Positions 1 through 11,887 are shown, numbered from the stretch's first letter. The stretch is DNA of 64,000 nucleotides from Ceratorhiza oryzae-sativae (GCA_030998015.1 JARWMV010000239.1:806001-870000), one strand, 5' to 3'. The notes: generated by a model from the sequence alone, not told the origin. Numbers and translations are program-made.

Positions 1-87
1 AATTGTAAGCGGATCGAGAAAAGCAAGAAGACTTAAAATAAAGCAGAGCGGTGCGACTGCGCGTGGTAATTGGCCTATGTCCCTCCC

Positions 88-3000
88 ATGTCGCTCTGGG
101 CGGGCAGCGTGCTGAGGCTCCGGCGGCTGAGCAAGCGGCGCAAGACCGAACACAGCGACGACCACCCGACGACGACGACGACCACCGACGAAAACATCCC
201 GCCCCCCGTCCCCACCCCCCGCCGCATCGTCCCGCCCCCCGTGCTCCGCCTCCGCAAGTCAGACGCCGTCATGCACGCCCACTCGGGCTCCGACTCGTCC
301 CGCTGGCAGACCGCAGACGAGAGCGTGTCGGCGAGCACCAACAGCAAGAACAGCTCCTCGTCCGACGCTACCGCCTGGGGGGCCAACTTTTGGGTCACCA
401 TCATCGACCCCCAGACGCAGAACCACTTTTACGCGTGTCCGGCGACGGGAGAGTGCAGCTGGGACCCACCCGCGGGCAACTTTGTGTACGTCTGCCCCCA
501 ACCTGGTCAATTTTGTGCTGATGCGTTTCCAGACTGCCCCCGTCCAACGAGGGCGAGTGGTGGGAGCTCAACGACGAGTCGCGTTCGCCACCGGTGCCGT
601 ACTACTACCACACCCGCACCGGCGAAACGTCCTGGACGCGCCCCACTGGGACGTTCGTTATTCCTCTCGGCATCGTCCAGAACACGACGCTTGGCAGACG
701 TCTGAGCCGCACAGCCCAGCAGCCTGCTCCGGCCGCGCCCAGCATCGACTACTCTGACGAGGATGGATCCCCCAAACGTCGCACGCGCGCCTCGTCTACC
801 CAGCTCGCCCCACCCAAATCGTCCGCCACGGGTACATCCCGCCGCACAACAGCGAGTATCTGCGCCCACACAACCCGACGCTGCCCCCCATCCCCGCCTC
901 GCCTTACACGTCGCTCTCGGCCGTCGACCTGGCCCCCAATGCCCCGGCCTCGGCTCCACCCGAGCAGACGTCTTCTCGGCCCCCCAGGCACAGCAGCCAC
1001 GCCCACGCACGACTTCCACCGGTGCATCCTCAGCCCGTCGGGTACCTCGCTCGACAGGGAGTGGGTACCTGCAGGGGCAGAGCGACCGTTCGCTCGACGC
1101 TGCTGCTGCCGGAATCGTGGCCAAGGCGGATGAGTCCGCTGCGCCTCGTACCACCACCACCCCACCCAAGGGTAGCAAACGCACCAGGCATTCGCCCCAG
1201 GACAAGGGTAAAGCCAAGGCCAACGATGTTGACAGCGACTCAGAACCAGTCCCGCCCGTCCCGAAACCGCTCAGGTCATTTGAGAGCCCCAACGGAATCG
1301 GTCCCGGTATGCTCAGCGCCAGGCTGTCACAGCAGAGTCCTAGCCCGGATTATCCCATGCGCGACCTCGTCCCTCCCAAGTTTACAAACGAACTCTCGTC
1401 GCGCGAACTCAAGATTGGAGAGCCTATACCTGACCCAGAGGCCGCGGCTGCCATGAGTCCAATCAAGCACGATGCAACCAGGCCGATTCCCGTCGAGCCT
1501 GTGATCAACACTAAGAGGATGAGCACTGGGTGAGTTTGTGCCGTTCTAAGAGTGGGCCATATGTATCTGACTCTGAGATGTAGTGATCACCGAATGCTCC
1601 CTCGGCCGCTTGCGGAGGATATTCTGCAGTTCCAAGTGTCCGATTTCGCAAAGCGGTATTTCTCGACGCATAAAACCGGGCTACTCTTTCGACGGCGTGT
1701 GCCTGTCGAGCAGCTAATGGTTTGGCAAAAGTACGTCTTTCTGCTCTTTACCTAACGTGTGACTAACACACCGTTCAGGCACCTCTTACAGCCCCGCTTC
1801 TCATCCTTAACCGCTCCTTGCACAAAGACGCTGTGCTAATATTTAAAGTGATTCAACGGATAATGGGTGACCGAGAACGGGACCGGCCCGTTGGCGTGCG
1901 CTTACAAGCTTCAGAAAGCTATCTGACCCCGGTTTCGGCTGATCCTTCGTCTTCGCCCGGTCGACGCAATGCAAAAACGAACGGAAACGGCGGAGATGTC
2001 TTGGAAGAGGAGAGATGGCTATTGGCAGAAGGGATTGGCCACGGCGAGTTGAGGGATGAGATTTACTGTCAGGTCGTCAAGCAGTTGACCGATAATCCTA
2101 ATCCGTGAGTTTGTCTCGGTTTTTTTTGTTACTTCATCTAATAACCAATGTGATTACAGGGAGAGCACGTTTCGGGGCTGGCAACTGCTTTGTGTCTTGC
2201 TCGTCACATTCCCTCCCTCGAAAAACTTTGAGGGTTACCTCCGATCGTTTATGCTGGGCAAGGTCAAACACACCGAAGGCCGCGTGGATGTAATGGCCAA
2301 GTATTGCTTGCACAGGCTCCCGGTGATTGCGAAAAAGGGACCGAGGGGTAACCGCCGACGACGCAGGAGATCTTGAACGCTGCGTATGTTTTCTCTTTGT
2401 CTGTTTCGTACTTGCACTGATATCGTTGGTTTGGATAGGACTCTGCATTCAACCCCTCGACGTTTGGCGAGTCGCTTAGTGCGATCATGCGGTTGCAAGA
2501 GCGGACGTACGCGAGTAGCAAAGTCCCGATTATCCTTCCGTTTCTTGCAGACGGGATTCTTGCGCTGGGCGGGACCAAGTCGGAGGGCATATTCAGGATA
2601 CCTGGAGATGGTGATGCAGTATCTGAGCTAAGGGTTAGGATTGACAAGGGATTTTATAACCTTGAAGGTGTGTGGTTTCTGAATTGAAGTCTGGCATTAA
2701 TGCTAATAGGGCATGAGAATAGGCATTGACGATTGCAATGTCCCCGCCTCGCTATTCAAACTCTGGCTACGCGAGCTTCAAGAGCCGTTGATCCCGTCGA
2801 ATATGTACAACGCGTGTATATCCGCTGCCCAAGACCCCGACAAGGTCGTTGCGCTCGTAAAAGAGCTTCCCGCCAACAACCGACGGGTCTTGCTCTTCGT
2901 CATCAGCTTCCTACAACTCTTTTTGCCCGAGAGCGTGTCGAGTGTGACGAAAATGACTAGTGCAAACTTGGCGTTGGTCATGGCTCCGAATTTGCTACGG

Positions 3001-3273
3001 TGTGACTCGGAGAGTATGACTGTTGTGTTTACGAATGCCAAGTACGTCCAGTCCTATCTTCTTTTTCGATTTTCCGCCTCAGAGGCTAATACTGGGCTGG
3101 GTTGTAGGTTCGAGCATATATTCGTGCACAATTTGCTGTTGCATTTAAAATGCAGCAAAATCGACCCGGATTACGTACCTATCCATGGCCTGGGCGCGAG
3201 TAGTAGCACAGGTATGGCCCGGGCGTCGCAATCGAGAAATCGGGCCAAGGGTTACCGAGACTCGGCGACGTAG
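88..3273 (+). CDS. WW-MyTH4-RhoGAP domain protein (CrossGAP/ARHGAP39-like)
   Basis: A GTPase-activating protein for Rho-family GTPases, expected to act on actin and polarity at the membrane. Two WW domains are visible: one at 385-480 ending SWDPP, and one at 555-660 containing YYYHTRTGETSWTRPTG, joined by a 47-nt intron (486-532). A Ser/Pro-rich linker follows, then a MyTH4 domain (about 1584-2345, with LHKDAV and GWQLLCVLLVTFPPSK) and a RhoGAP domain (about 2440-3273, with GIFRIPGD and the MAPNLLR helix). WW-MyTH4-RhoGAP is the order of the Vilse/ARHGAP39 family. The ATG at 88 is the first in frame. The reading frame breaks near 780, near 960, at the 1730/1779 intron and near 2348, each needing one extra base. 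The last is clear: restoring one base after GGTAA continues into PPTTQEILNAA. Either sequencing deletions or a decaying gene; domain identity is secure. Confidence 0.85.
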
Positions 3274-3310
3274 ATGATGATTTTTATGGTGACGACGTTG
3301 GATGATTTGG

Positions 3311-3342
3311 ATGCTTGGATGACCAGATGCTTGGATGACCAC
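3311..3342. repeat. 16-bp tandem duplication in 3' flank
   Basis: Two near-identical copies of ATGCTTGGATGACCA(G/C) lie back to back just past the RhoGAP stop codon, within a wider stretch (3299-3375) rich in TTGGATGA words. It is probably a small slippage repeat in the 3' UTR; no function is suggested. Confidence 0.7.
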
Positions 3343-3690
3343 GTGTTTTGACGACTGGCAGTTGGATGACCTGACGGTTTTAGTTCTTTAGTTTAAGTGG
3401 AAAAAGACGCGATTTTTCAACGATTTGACGGCTGGGTCCTGATCTTCACCCCTTTTTTTTTTTCGCCACAGCTGTATATCCCCTCCGTGCTCACAGTTTA
3501 CCTTTCGATGATCACAATGTACTCTATACACATACGTCGTGTTGTCATGGTCCGTTTTCTTTGGTTTGGTGTAGATAGCTTAGAGGTTCGTTCGCAATTG
3601 ATCCGTTGCGTTTTAGTCTGCCATCATGTCCGTTCCAAGATTACAACCGAAAAGAGACATAAATAAATTACAGCAGGAAACCGGCTCAGG

Positions 3691-4841
3691 CTACCAGGGA
3701 AGTGAACCGGAGAAGAGTTCGTTCGAGGCTGGACACCAGTCGAGAAGTGCGCCAAGTTCGGGTGCAGAGACATGATAAGGATGGAATCGGGCGCCGACGT
3801 TGCGAGAACGGCGCTTGGCGGCGAGGAACCCGTGGCAACCATACATGTCGTGTTCGTAGGGCGTGTAGCCATTTTTGAGCTAAATAAAACGGTAGTCAGT
3901 TGGGTTCGAGGTTTCTCCGAAAGAATAATGAGCTTGCCTCTCCTGCTCGCGAGATTTCAATGTCTGCGTGTGCCGCCACGTCTACACCGACATAGACAAA
4001 CTCTCCTTTCCACCTCAGCGCGTGGGCATGAAGTTTCTCGAACCTTGCGCGTTTGACCCCAAACCCAACCACGGTCACTCGACGAGGATATCGTCCGGTA
4101 CGTTCTTTGAACCGCGCGATCGAGAATAGCAAGTTCTGATACGAATCAAGCGCGTAGTCTTCGGTTGTTGCTCGTTCAAAAGGAAACGGAGTTGATGGGA
4201 GGAGGTTTGACGCAAACGCGAGGGAGAGATATGATTGTGCTTCCGTTAGATGTGTTGGTTTACGTGTTTGACCGCTGGAGGACGGAGGGAGGGGATGAGT
4301 TTGTAGCGATATAGACAGAAGAATAACCACCCGCTGAAAACAAGTAGACTTCTTTGGTCCCTCATGGCTATCTGTGCGCTTATCACGTACAAGGTCAGTT
4401 GGTTGTGATTGCCGAAAAGCTCTTGGGTCCTACCCTTTGGCAATGTGTGCATAAAATGCGTCTGGGTTACCGTGTCCTTCTTGAGCCGTGTCCAGAACCC
4501 ATGACGAGTCCTTCGAATGATCCATTATGTCGCCACCCTTCCATATAGCATGTCCTGCAACAATGATGAGATGGTCTAGTTGAGATACGCTCGTGTTATA
4601 CGAGATGGTGTCCGCAATAAGGGCGGGGTCGTTGTGAAGCGCTGTGAAGCACGGGAGAGCAAGAAGCTATAGCGCAAGTTGGAGAATAGCGATATTGCCA
4701 GCACACAGGCAAACGTAACAGCTCCAAGGTTTGTAATACGTGATCTAGAAAGGAGTCGTTCGCGCAAAGACCCTACAGGTGTCTGATGTGTCAAGGAGCG
4801 ATATTGTAGCGCTTGACGTTGGGATTGAAGGTAGGGAGCAT
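3691..4841 (-). CDS. DUF218 (ElyC/SanA-like) domain membrane protein
   Basis: The family is widespread in fungi but biochemically undefined; bacterial relatives act in envelope metabolism. The start MLPTFNPNVKRYN (ATG 4841-4839) is followed by a single membrane helix (ITNLGAVTFACVLAISLFSN), then the DUF218 core: DHLIIVAGHAIWKGGD, LVFSGGQT, THLTEAQSYL, TTEDYALDSYQNLLFSIARF and RVTVVGFGVKRARFEKLHAHAL. It ends YGCHGFLAAKRRSRN...GSLPW-stop at 3691. Several short introns split it. The N-terminal frame slips by one base near 4795 (IAP to LTHQTP); adding one base restores continuity into the membrane helix. It is divergent from the next gene, with about 210 bp between start codons. A type II membrane protein with the DUF218 domain in the lumen is likely by inference. 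Confidence 0.8.
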
Positions 4842-5054
4842 GCTTTACGCGTGTTAAGAAAGAAAGAAATGACCGAGCCAGGAGAAATGAAAGACTACAG
4901 GTTGGGATATAGACAAAACTGCACAGTCGTCGTCGGTTGCAAGCTCGTCTCGGCGCTACACGGGCCATGTTTCAGCCGGAGGCGCCTGGCCGGTCCCCAG
5001 TCCCCCTTGGGATCGACAATCACATACCCCCTCCAGAAGATTTATCAGACTGCT

Positions 5055-6806
5055 ATGCTGGCTTCACGATTTGTTCATCTTGGTAGATTAGAGCTCGGAA
5101 CGTTATCTTGTCTGAATGCGAATGGTTCGATCTTGAGAAATCAAGCAAGGCGTAGGGCTGCTGTACAGTCTTCAACCCCAAGTGCCAACGTGAACCCGGT
5201 TGCGAAACGAGCTCTACACAAAGCCGCCAGGAACAAACCACCAGCAGCATTCGCGTTTGATATTGCAAGTACTAGTGATCAATCTGGGTGATTGTTTTGC
5301 GATGATCCTGTTTGATAGGATGGAGTGCTGCTTCGGGGGAGACACCAATCCCGGCAGTTCACAAAGCCATCAAAATGCTGCGCGGGGAAAACGAGTTGGG
5401 AGTGTGAGTAATACCTAATGCACATGTATTGTGAAGATATTCATACGACCATAGCGAAATACCTTTCATTTTGCTTACGAATGGCGGGGGTATGACAGAG
5501 GACCACCGAGCCGCCGTGTTGTCGAAGCAGCTTTCCACTCAGGCGAGGCGCAATTCTATCAAGTACCATTTATCTCAATTTACTGAGTCAGCCAAATACA
5601 TAGATCAAACCCTCTCAGCTGATTCAAGCGCATACCGTTGTCAAAACTCTAACCCAGAAGTATTTTGGGAAACCCGTTCTAGTGTTGGGCGGCATTGGAG
5701 ACTCTGTTCGGCGTGTTGCTGAGAGGTGAGCTCAAGATTGTATCGCATACTCCATTCCTGTTATATAAACTATTACGAGTACAGTTATGGGTTCGATGCC
5801 TATACACCGCTGGATGTCCTCGCTTGGAACAAAGAGTGTGTGCTTAATTCCTCCGAGCGGTTTTAAATTCGAGCTTTGCCTCCCTCTAGTGTTTCACCCT
5901 TGCACCAACTATCGGAACACGAACGTGCTAGCATCAAGGTAAGTAATTCTTTATAAGAAATATAGCAGCATAATTACTCGTATATATAGCCCGCAGACTT
6001 TTCAAAGACACCGCTGCACGCTGTCATGGCCTTACACGATCCTCGCAACTGGTTTTTGGACTCACAAGTAGCATGTGATGTCTTGTTGGGGCTTTATCTG
6101 GATGGACCTATATGGAACAAGATGCAGGCAGGTAAGCAACGACGCCATACTTCATGCAGGTGGCTTATACTTTGATGCAGATAATGGCCCAAATCCTGTC
6201 GAGTTGATATTCTGTAACCCCGACTTGATTTGGAGAGCAGAATTTGCTTATCCGCGCATCGCACAAGGCGGATTCATCACGACTTTCGAAGCAGTATTTG
6301 AAGTAAGCAGTTGAACCAATTGGAACGATACCAGCTGAATGGGTGCCTGTCAGGCTCAATTTGGCAAAAAATATCCGAACACAAAGTATGGAAAGCCTCA
6401 CAAACCTACTTATGATTTTGCAAAGTCGGTACTCCGAGAGCAGCTGGCTAAGATCGAAGGCACGGACGTTGATAATGTGGATATGCCAAGAATGTGAGTC
6501 AACTGATAGATCATGTCGTGTTCAATAAAAAAGGAATGACATGATCATGTTCAGTTACATGGTTGGAGGTGAGCGGGCATAAGCATCTGCTTCATGGCGT
6601 ACTACACACTGACGCGATTCTCAGACAACCCCGAATCCGACATTGCAGGGGCAAATGGTGCTGGTTGGGAGTCAGTTCTGGTGCATACAGGAGTATATAA
6701 CCCACACCTAGGGGTTCCTCCAACACACACCCCGACTCACCAGGCTGGTAATGTTGCCGAAGCCGTCGAATGGGCATTGCACCGAGAGATACATCGCAAC
6801 TCATAG
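5055..6806 (+). CDS. CECR5/HDHD5-type HAD hydrolase (HAD-IIA, TIGR01456-like)
   Basis: This belongs to the mitochondrial HAD-like family of human CECR5/HDHD5 and fungal homologues; substrates are unknown. The N-terminus (MLASRFVHLGRL..., Arg-rich) resembles a mitochondrial presequence. HAD motif I FAFDIDGVLLRG is split exactly between DI and DG by a 54-nt intron (5265-5318) whose donor is GCAAGT, not GT. Motif II ILLTNGGG follows at 5460. The next intron (5543-5603) also fits best with a GC donor (CAG/GCGAGG), joining LSTQ to IKPSQLIQAHT. Further conserved parts are KPVLVLGGIGDSVRRVAE, YGFDAYTPLDVLAWN, MALHDPRNWFLD, LIFCNPDLIW and motif IV MVGDNPESDIAGANGAGW. With these joins the frame is intact to TAG at 6806. 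It is closely followed, on the same strand, by the racemase gene 112 bp downstream. Confidence 0.9.
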
Positions 6807-6918
6807 GGATACCTGCAGTCGCCTGACCTAGATGTTATGTCAGCTTTGTTAGAGACACAAATAGAGCAATTAGAAGTATGAGTCAACCAGTTTCTCAGCA
6901 TACATCAGCAGTGCTTTC

Positions 6919-8232
6919 ATGTCAGGAGATACCGCGTTAACCAGCGAACCCACAGTGACTCTGCCGGACGTCCTGCTTGCGGCTGGATCACTTAGGTGTG
7001 TTTTCATTGAAGGTTCTCTATGCCCGCCATTATGTCCGCTCTAGGTTCCAAGTCCACCGAACGCCTGTCTTGACCTCATCAACCGCCGATAAACTAGCTA
7101 CCGAGACTCTCGAAACATCTTATCCCACACGCCTTGTTTTCAAATGCGAGAACCTGCAGAGAATCGGAGGTGCTCTTCTAGTCGCTCGAGCCATCCAGTT
7201 GATTCTAACTATATTACAGCTTTCAAGGTTCGAGGGGCAACTAATGCAATACTTCAAATTCTGGGATCAGAACCCAAGTGCACACCGGAGACATTGACCG
7301 TCGTTACACATTCGTCTGGGAACCACGCACAGGGGCTTGCCTATGCAGCTAAGGCTGTAGGCGCACGTTGCTGTATTGTTATGCCTAGCAACGCAACCCC
7401 TGCCAAGATCGCTGCTGTAAGGGGATATGGCGCCATCGTTACGCTATGTGACCCGATACCGACCGCGAGAGAAGAAGCCGCAAGGCGGGTCGTGGAGGAA
7501 GAAAGGAAGGCACACCCAGAACGACGTGTGGAAGTTGTCCCGTCCTACGACGATGTTCGTATCATTGCAGGGCAGGGGACTTTGGCAGTCGAGTTTCTAG
7601 AACAAGCCGAAGAGATCGGTCGGTCGCTAGACGTTTATTGCACCTATTGGTGGCGGTGGCATGTTATCGGGATGCTCTGTCGCAGTCAAAGGTCTTCGAC
7701 CTGGTGTCCGGGTGGTTGGGGCTGAGCCGGCAGGTATGATTGAGTGGCGGTCCTTTTCCTCTATTTCAACCTCGCCTCTTATAGGAGCAGGAGATGCCTC
7801 GCAATCCTTCAAAAGCAAGCAATGGGTTCCGTCTATAAATCCAAAGACTTTTTGCGACGGACTGTTGACTTCGACGGGAAAAATCACATTTCCACTCATA
7901 TTGAACCACGTCGATGCGATATGCACCGTGACAGAAGAGGAAATTGCGTGAGTCCTTAAAATCCTGGTACACTCCATCCACAATACCATATGAACTAACG
8001 CACACATAACAGTCGAGCGATGAAATTCATCTGGGAACGCATGAAATTGGTGATCGAGCCATCTTCAGCCGTTCCTCTAGCGGTGGTTCTGTATTCCACA
8101 GAGTTCCGCCAGCTTGCTCAAACCTGGACTATTGAGAAAAAATCTGGGCTCAATATCGGTCTTGTCCTCAGTGGGGGCAACGTTAATATGAAAGTCGCGT
8201 TGGACATCATAAATTCGGTCTTGGAGGAATAA
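6919..8232 (+). CDS. PLP-dependent serine racemase / threonine dehydratase-like enzyme
   Basis: A fold-type II PLP enzyme that racemises or deaminates serine/threonine in the cytosol. Exon 1 starts MSGDTALTSEP; the second exon gives RFQVHRTPVLTSS. The PLP-lysine motif FKCENLQRIGAFKVRGA is rebuilt by removing the intron between GGAG and CTTTCAAGG. SSGNHAQGLAYAAK, the asparagine loop of the family, follows, then the PLP-phosphate glycine loop IAPIGGGGMLSG and the C-terminal LVLSGGN motif. The length, about 330 residues, is typical. One frame slip occurs near 7635, just before the glycine loop (one base extra or two missing). Whether it is mainly a racemase or a dehydratase cannot be told from sequence alone. 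Confidence 0.9.
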
Positions 8233-8434
8233 GGTTTCTGTAACAGTGTGCCTAATCTGGTTGTTGATTAGGTAGAAATACAACCGCTAATAGCCGACTT
8301 AACCGGTTAGAGGCCACGCTGCTCGGCGCTCGTCTCCACCATAAAGAGCTTCTCTGTGCCCCGTTTCTATCTACTCTCAACCACCATCATTTATTTGAAC
8401 GCTCGACCATTTGCGCGATCTCGCACTTACGGAT

Positions 8435-9132
8435 ATGGAAAACAACCCAGTAGAAGTAGCTACCAAGTGGTTTGCAGCATACAGTTCTGGGTCAGTACAC
8501 ACACGAGCTATGTAGCAAACAAACATGAATTTTGTCCAGCAACTTTGAAGGAATGAAGCAGCTAGCAGCCCCCGACTACAAATTCGAAGATCCCGCCTTT
8601 GGGAGGCTTGAAGGTATGACAATAGTCTTTCAATCATACAGTACTTATGGATTTTAAACTTCACAGGAAAGCGGGCCTTGGCTATGTATAAGATGTTCAT
8701 ATCCAGTCGGGACAAGACAGAAGCTGTGTGGAATGTCCACGAAGTCAAACCGTCAGCCACGGATTCACGAAAGGTCAGATTTCTTCTCCTGATGCTCTGC
8801 TCAACCAACACAATATTGTTAGGCGGTGGTTCGCTTTGAAGCCATTTACAAGTTCAATGCCGTCCTGTAACGAATCAGATTACTTCGGATATCCTCGTTG
8901 TAGATGGAAAAGTGAAAGAACAAATCGATAATTTTGATGTCCCAAGCTGGGCTGGTGAGTGATTTGCATTTCGCCAACTGACACATACTAAGTACACATG
9001 AACTATATGAAAGCGCAAGCTCTTGGGATATTCGGCTGGCTCTTTGGCGGGTTCTCATTCTTGCAAAATTCGGTCCAGCAAAAGGCGAACGCGAGGCTGG
9101 ATGGATTCATCGCAAAATATCCAGACCTCTAG
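8435..9132 (+). CDS. SnoaL/NTF2-like fold protein
   Basis: A small single-domain protein (about 165 residues) with the pattern of SnoaL-like/NTF2-like proteins: an opening helix MENNPVEVATKWFAAYSSG, then GMKQLAAPDYKFEDPAFG, an exon with KRALAMYKMFISSRD, the strands VVRFEAIYKFNAVL and ITSDILVVDGKV, and a final helix FGWLFGGFSFLQNSVQ. The ATG at 8435 is the first good start; the stop is TAG 9130-9132. Four short introns are inferred. The frame slips by one base near 8868 (between NAVL and TNQITSD). The function is unknown; the fold hosts cyclases, isomerases and binding proteins. Confidence 0.7.
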
Positions 9133-9318
9133 CAGAGCAATTTACCCGGGTTTCGCAGCTAAAAATCTCCTTTGAATTATCCACTCAGGGTCGCTTGGGT
9201 TGTTACGTTGTTTGTTTTTCGTATCGGCTGTATGTGATTGTATGCGTGCACTCCAAAAGGGAACTTGATCACCGGCCCGATGCGATGTTGAATCGTTGAT
9301 AACTAAACGACGACATCC

Positions 9319-10663
9319 ATGACTGAACAGACTGAAACCCCTGCGTACAGTATTGCCGAGACTAATCTTGCCCTCTGGGGAAGCGATGTACGTACTTTGT
9401 ATTTGGGGGCTGTCCCAAATCGAAGTATTCACTGTGGGGCCTATCATAGGTTCAACAACGTGTTCGTGAACACGCCGGTGATAGAGAAAGTGCTTGGGAG
9501 GGAGCTGGTCAACGAGGAGGACTTTTAATCTGGCGAATCGAGACTTCAAGGTGGTGCCGTGGCCTGAAGAACGCAAAGGGCAGTTTTATGACGGCGATTC
9601 ATACATTATTCTTTATGTGAGTGGTTTGTCAAACCAAATATAGCATAAGCACTCATTACACGAGAGGGGATTATATAGACATATAAGAAAGACCCAGACT
9701 CGGAAACGTTGGCCCACAATTTACATTTTTGGCTTGGTTCCCACACTTCCCAGGATGAAGCCGGGGCTGCAGCATACAAGACAGTCGAGTTGGACGATCG
9801 TAAGCATTATACACACTCTCTCCAAAATGTCTATCTGAACGCCGTTTTCGTATCGAAGATTTAGGAGGAGTTCCAGTTCAGTATCGTGAATGCCAATCTT
9901 TCGAGTCTTCCCGTTTTCGATCATATTTCCCAAAAGGCATCCGTGTGCTGTCAGGTGGCGTTCGTTCTGGATTCAACCACCCAGAGCCCGACGCGCCCCG
10001 ACCTGTGAAGCTTTATCAAATAACAGCCAACATCGTTGCTGAGGTCCGGCTCCCCGTAACCCACCTGGAGGACGGTGATGTCTATGTCTATGATACGGGC
10101 GGGGAAGCGAATAGCCCGCCATCGATCATGCAATATAATTCTAAAGGTTCCACAGGCAAGGAGAGGTTCAAGGGTGGCGAAATTGCACGAGAGATGGCGG
10201 GTGACCTGGGAGAAGTTCAGGTATACGGTGAGATACCCTTTGGTCCAACGGCCATTCTGCGCGATTCTAACCTGACCGCTTCCCGATGAAAGATGGTGAC
10301 GCGGTGGCCGCCTTTTTCCGCTACCTCGACCTACCCTACCCTCCCGAAATCCCGCCCGAGGTGCCGAGTGACACCTTATCAAAAACAACTCTGCTCCGCA
10401 TCCAGCCTTCATCCTCTCCTCCTTACTCTGCTCTTCCGGAGGTGACCAAGGAAGCGCTAGACCCATCCGATATATTCGTACTTGCCGCACCAAAAGTGGT
10501 GTTTGTCTGGCACGGTTCCAAGGCTTCGGGAGACGAAAAGCGAGCAGCCATGGGCGCGGCTCAGCATTTTATAGCAGACTCCAAAATGCGTCCCGAAACT
10601 AGTGTTGTTCGGGTTCTGCAAGGTCAAGAGACGGAAGAGTTTTGGGCAGCCTTTGAGGCGTGA
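9319..10663 (+). CDS. Gelsolin-repeat actin-binding protein (fragmin/villin type)
   Basis: A probable calcium-regulated actin severing or capping protein. The first gelsolin repeat shows [32 protein letters not shown], then [26 protein letters not shown] and [12 protein letters not shown]. The second shows [26 protein letters not shown] and a partially diverged [14 protein letters not shown] third, weaker repeat ([20 protein letters not shown]) precedes the C-terminus EEFWAAFEA at 10663. About 385 residues, so a three-repeat fragmin-like form. Introns include 9376-9442 and the one ending GATGAAAG before [10 protein letters not shown] one-base slip near 9557 separates LLIWRIE from FKVVPWP. Confidence 0.85.
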
Positions 10664-11005
10664 TCCAATAGGTTTCCGCATTGGGTAAAGTTGCGACACG
10701 CCGAGAACGTCCGGTTAATTTAGATATCACCGCGACTTGACTGTATGCGACCACTTTAATGAAGCGCGATCATGAAATACTGTTGCGATATATCCAGGAT
10801 AATAGATACGGCCAAAGAATGGTTGGGATACAGAACGGTAAGGGATACAATGCACTATTGGATAGCTACATGCAGGATGATAATATGAAACGAGAGCAAG
10901 GTGAGCGATGAGGTACAAGTTTGAGTGGGAAAAAAACAGTGCCCAGGTATGAACCACCGCCAGCGCGCATTCAGACGGGCTTCAACCTCGGGAAATTTCG
11001 TGCAT
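10664..11005. other. Convergent intergenic spacer
   Basis: The 340 bp between the 3' ends of the gelsolin and homeodomain genes. It is presumably two 3' UTRs; no gene or repeat is seen. Confidence 0.6.
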
Positions 11006-11887
11006 TCAAGCGCACTGGAGGCCGAGGAGAGTCATCTCAACGTCGCAAACCCTTTTATCCTCCGCGTCAATCAGCCTGGCTGCTTCGAGGAGCATAAGGA
11101 GAGGGTCGACAGGCAGAGGTTTGGGGTCTATTATCATATCGAACGTCAGCGCCACACTCGAAAGAACCCGTCGTCCAGACTCACCAACTTCGAAAGTGGG
11201 GGTTACAGCCTCTGAAACCGAGTACTCCGAGAGTTCAGCACTGGAGGCCCTAGTAACCTCAGAGGTGGCATCGGTCAAGCTCGAGTCAAACGTGGTGTCG
11301 GAACCCTCTTGTTCTTGAACTCGCCACTTGGTCCACAAAAAGGTGCGTACGGTCGCTTCTGTCGGGAATGTCATCCCTTTCCGTTCTGCTTTGACAAAGT
11401 CTTGTCGACGGTTGCCAAACCAGATGGACATTTGCTTTGGGCAACTAAAAGCAGGGTCAAAGAGTTAGCCCAAGTGGATCGCCACGAATGGAGAAGATAG
11501 CCGCACCGATCCAACTTGGACGCAAGCACATGCTTCTCCTTTGACGAAGGATAGCTCTTTGTCTTTACATATAGATCAATGCACTCCTCCCACTCTTCGC
11601 GGCTCATGATCATACGCCCGCCATGCTGGACACGCTTTGGTAGACCCTTTGTGCGCGCAGCCGGCGGCTTAAGCTTGGCGGTCGTGGTACGGTGGTGAGC
11701 CATTTTGACCTTCTTCACAGGTTGGACGCGAGTCATAGTCTGGCCAACAAACAACAAGGGCTAGAGGTGATGTTATGGGCAGGTGGAGGCGAGTCACTGG
11801 CGACGGAGGATGCTTTAAAGCAAGAAAGAGGTCCCGTCCAAGCTCTCGAATGGGCGGTTGGGCCATCGAGTGTGCATTCGTGAGCAT
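11006..11887 (-). CDS. Homeodomain protein
   Basis: A DNA-binding protein expected in the nucleus. It starts MLTNAHSMAQPPIRELG at 11887 (MAQPP at 11866 is an alternative), and a short intron joins HPPSP to TMTRVQPVKKVKMAHHR. A basic stretch precedes the homeodomain (about 11650-11395). Its third helix, KQMSIWFGNRRQDFVK, is formed only after removing a 62-nt intron and carries the invariant W-F-x-N-x-R residues. The C-terminal half is Ser/Thr/Glu-rich (SSLTDATSEVTRAS) with a final hydrophobic patch (DPLLMLLEAARLIDAED). The homeodomain is divergent. In basidiomycetes homeodomain genes can be mating-type (HD1/HD2) genes, but there is no divergent partner and no mip gene here, so a mating role is not supported. 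Confidence 0.75.

Noticed and set aside
763..1533. Independent plus-strand frame inside the RhoGAP gene
   Set aside because: Its 3' two thirds are simply the RhoGAP linker; the frame change is explained by missing bases, not by a second gene.
5001..10663. Run of four same-strand genes (HAD, racemase, SnoaL, gelsolin) as a metabolic cluster
   Set aside because: The functions are unrelated and gaps are ordinary; co-orientation alone does not support a cluster.
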